From: Firmicutes bacterium UBA5499
Lineage (GTDB): Bacteria; Bacillota; DTU084
Length of the DNA stretch: 6,806 nt
Direction: 5' to 3'
Assembly (NCBI GenBank): GCA_002426275.1
Contig: DIPB01000063.1
Span: 10,290 to 17,095, forward strand
In this document: positions 6,684 through 6,806 of the stretch, piece after piece
How the letters are laid out: every line of letters starts with the position of its first letter
How positions within the stretch are numbered: the first letter of the stretch is position 1
Made by a program: the position numbers and the translations under genes
The notes under the pieces: model-generated
Told to the model about the DNA's origin: nothing
What the model saw: the letters and a program-made list of their open reading frames with translations, nothing else
Databases searched by the model: none

Positions 6684-6806
6684 CAGCTTCACCCTCCTGT
6701 TCAAAACAATGCTTACTTGTCACTCCCAAAACTGGCAAAGGATAATCGCCGTTGAAACAAGCCAGGCACAGCCTCTCCGACGGCAGACCGACAGCCGAGA
6801 CCAGGC
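6673..6806 (-). CDS. purF: Amidophosphoribosyltransferase, C-terminal end (cut by window edge)
   Basis: PurF makes 5-phosphoribosylamine from PRPP and glutamine, the committing first step of purine synthesis. Only the last 43 codons plus two bases are visible, ending in TAA at 6673. The tail reads VGLPSERLCLACFNGDYP and then a variable end, matching the C-terminus of Bacillus-type PurF. The CLAC pair (cysteine codons at 6766-6768 and 6757-6759) corresponds to the CxxC that supplies two of the four ligands to the structural [4Fe-4S] cluster in that enzyme type. This implies the iron-sulfur form of PurF, although the other two ligands are outside the window. The gene overlaps purM by 11 bases. 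Confidence 0.92.
   Translation of the reverse strand, partial: LVSAVGLPSERLCLACFNGDYPLPVLGVTSKHCFEQEGEADGE
6693..6698 (-). promoter_or_regulatory. Ribosome binding site of purM, within the end of purF
   Basis: AGGAGG on the minus strand, 9 bases before the ATG at 6683. It fixes that codon as the purM start rather than the in-frame TTG at 6704, and it lies inside the last codons of purF. Confidence 0.8.

Overview
The window is a stretch of bacterial chromosome in which every recognisable gene lies on the minus strand, so it reads from right to left. It suggests a fairly GC-rich anaerobic Firmicute of the Clostridia or Negativicutes type. The evidence is the gene order purF-purM-purN-purH-purD, the C-terminal CxxC of PurF (iron-sulfur ligands in the Bacillus-type enzyme), strong AGGAGG-like ribosome binding sites, and TTG start codons. 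GC content is about 57-65% in the pur lines counted by hand. The genus cannot be fixed from this sequence alone.

Right part (6806 down to 2212): the distal half of a de novo purine operon. It holds the 3' end of purF, then complete purM, purN, purH and purD. Neighbours overlap by 11, about 8 and 11 bases, and 12 bases separate purH from purD, so this is surely one co-transcribed, translationally coupled unit. It covers steps 2 (PurD), 3 (PurN), 5 (PurM) and 9-10 (PurH), plus the end of the step 1 enzyme (PurF). The operon promoter lies outside the window.

Middle part (2211 down to 1482): 730 bases without a convincing intact gene. The sub-block 1741-2100 is only about 35% GC. It contains minus-strand reading frames that look protein-like but are broken, including one that a single-base change in an A5 run would turn into an 80-codon ORF. 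The part nearer aspB (about 1500-1740) is richer in GC, has several inverted repeats, and is probably the untranslated leader and promoter region of the aspB operon. A GC-rich imperfect palindrome lies just after purD, but I see no convincing rho-independent terminator.

Left part (1481 down to 1): an AspB-type aminotransferase, followed after two bases by the first 102 codons of a methylthioadenosine-phosphorylase-family gene, which runs off the window. Metabolically, AspB would supply aspartate, used twice in purine synthesis, and the phosphorylase would recover a purine base from methylthioadenosine or a related nucleoside. That the pairing serves methionine/purine salvage is an inference. 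Most of the window is ordinary housekeeping metabolism; the least explained sequence is the 730-base gap.
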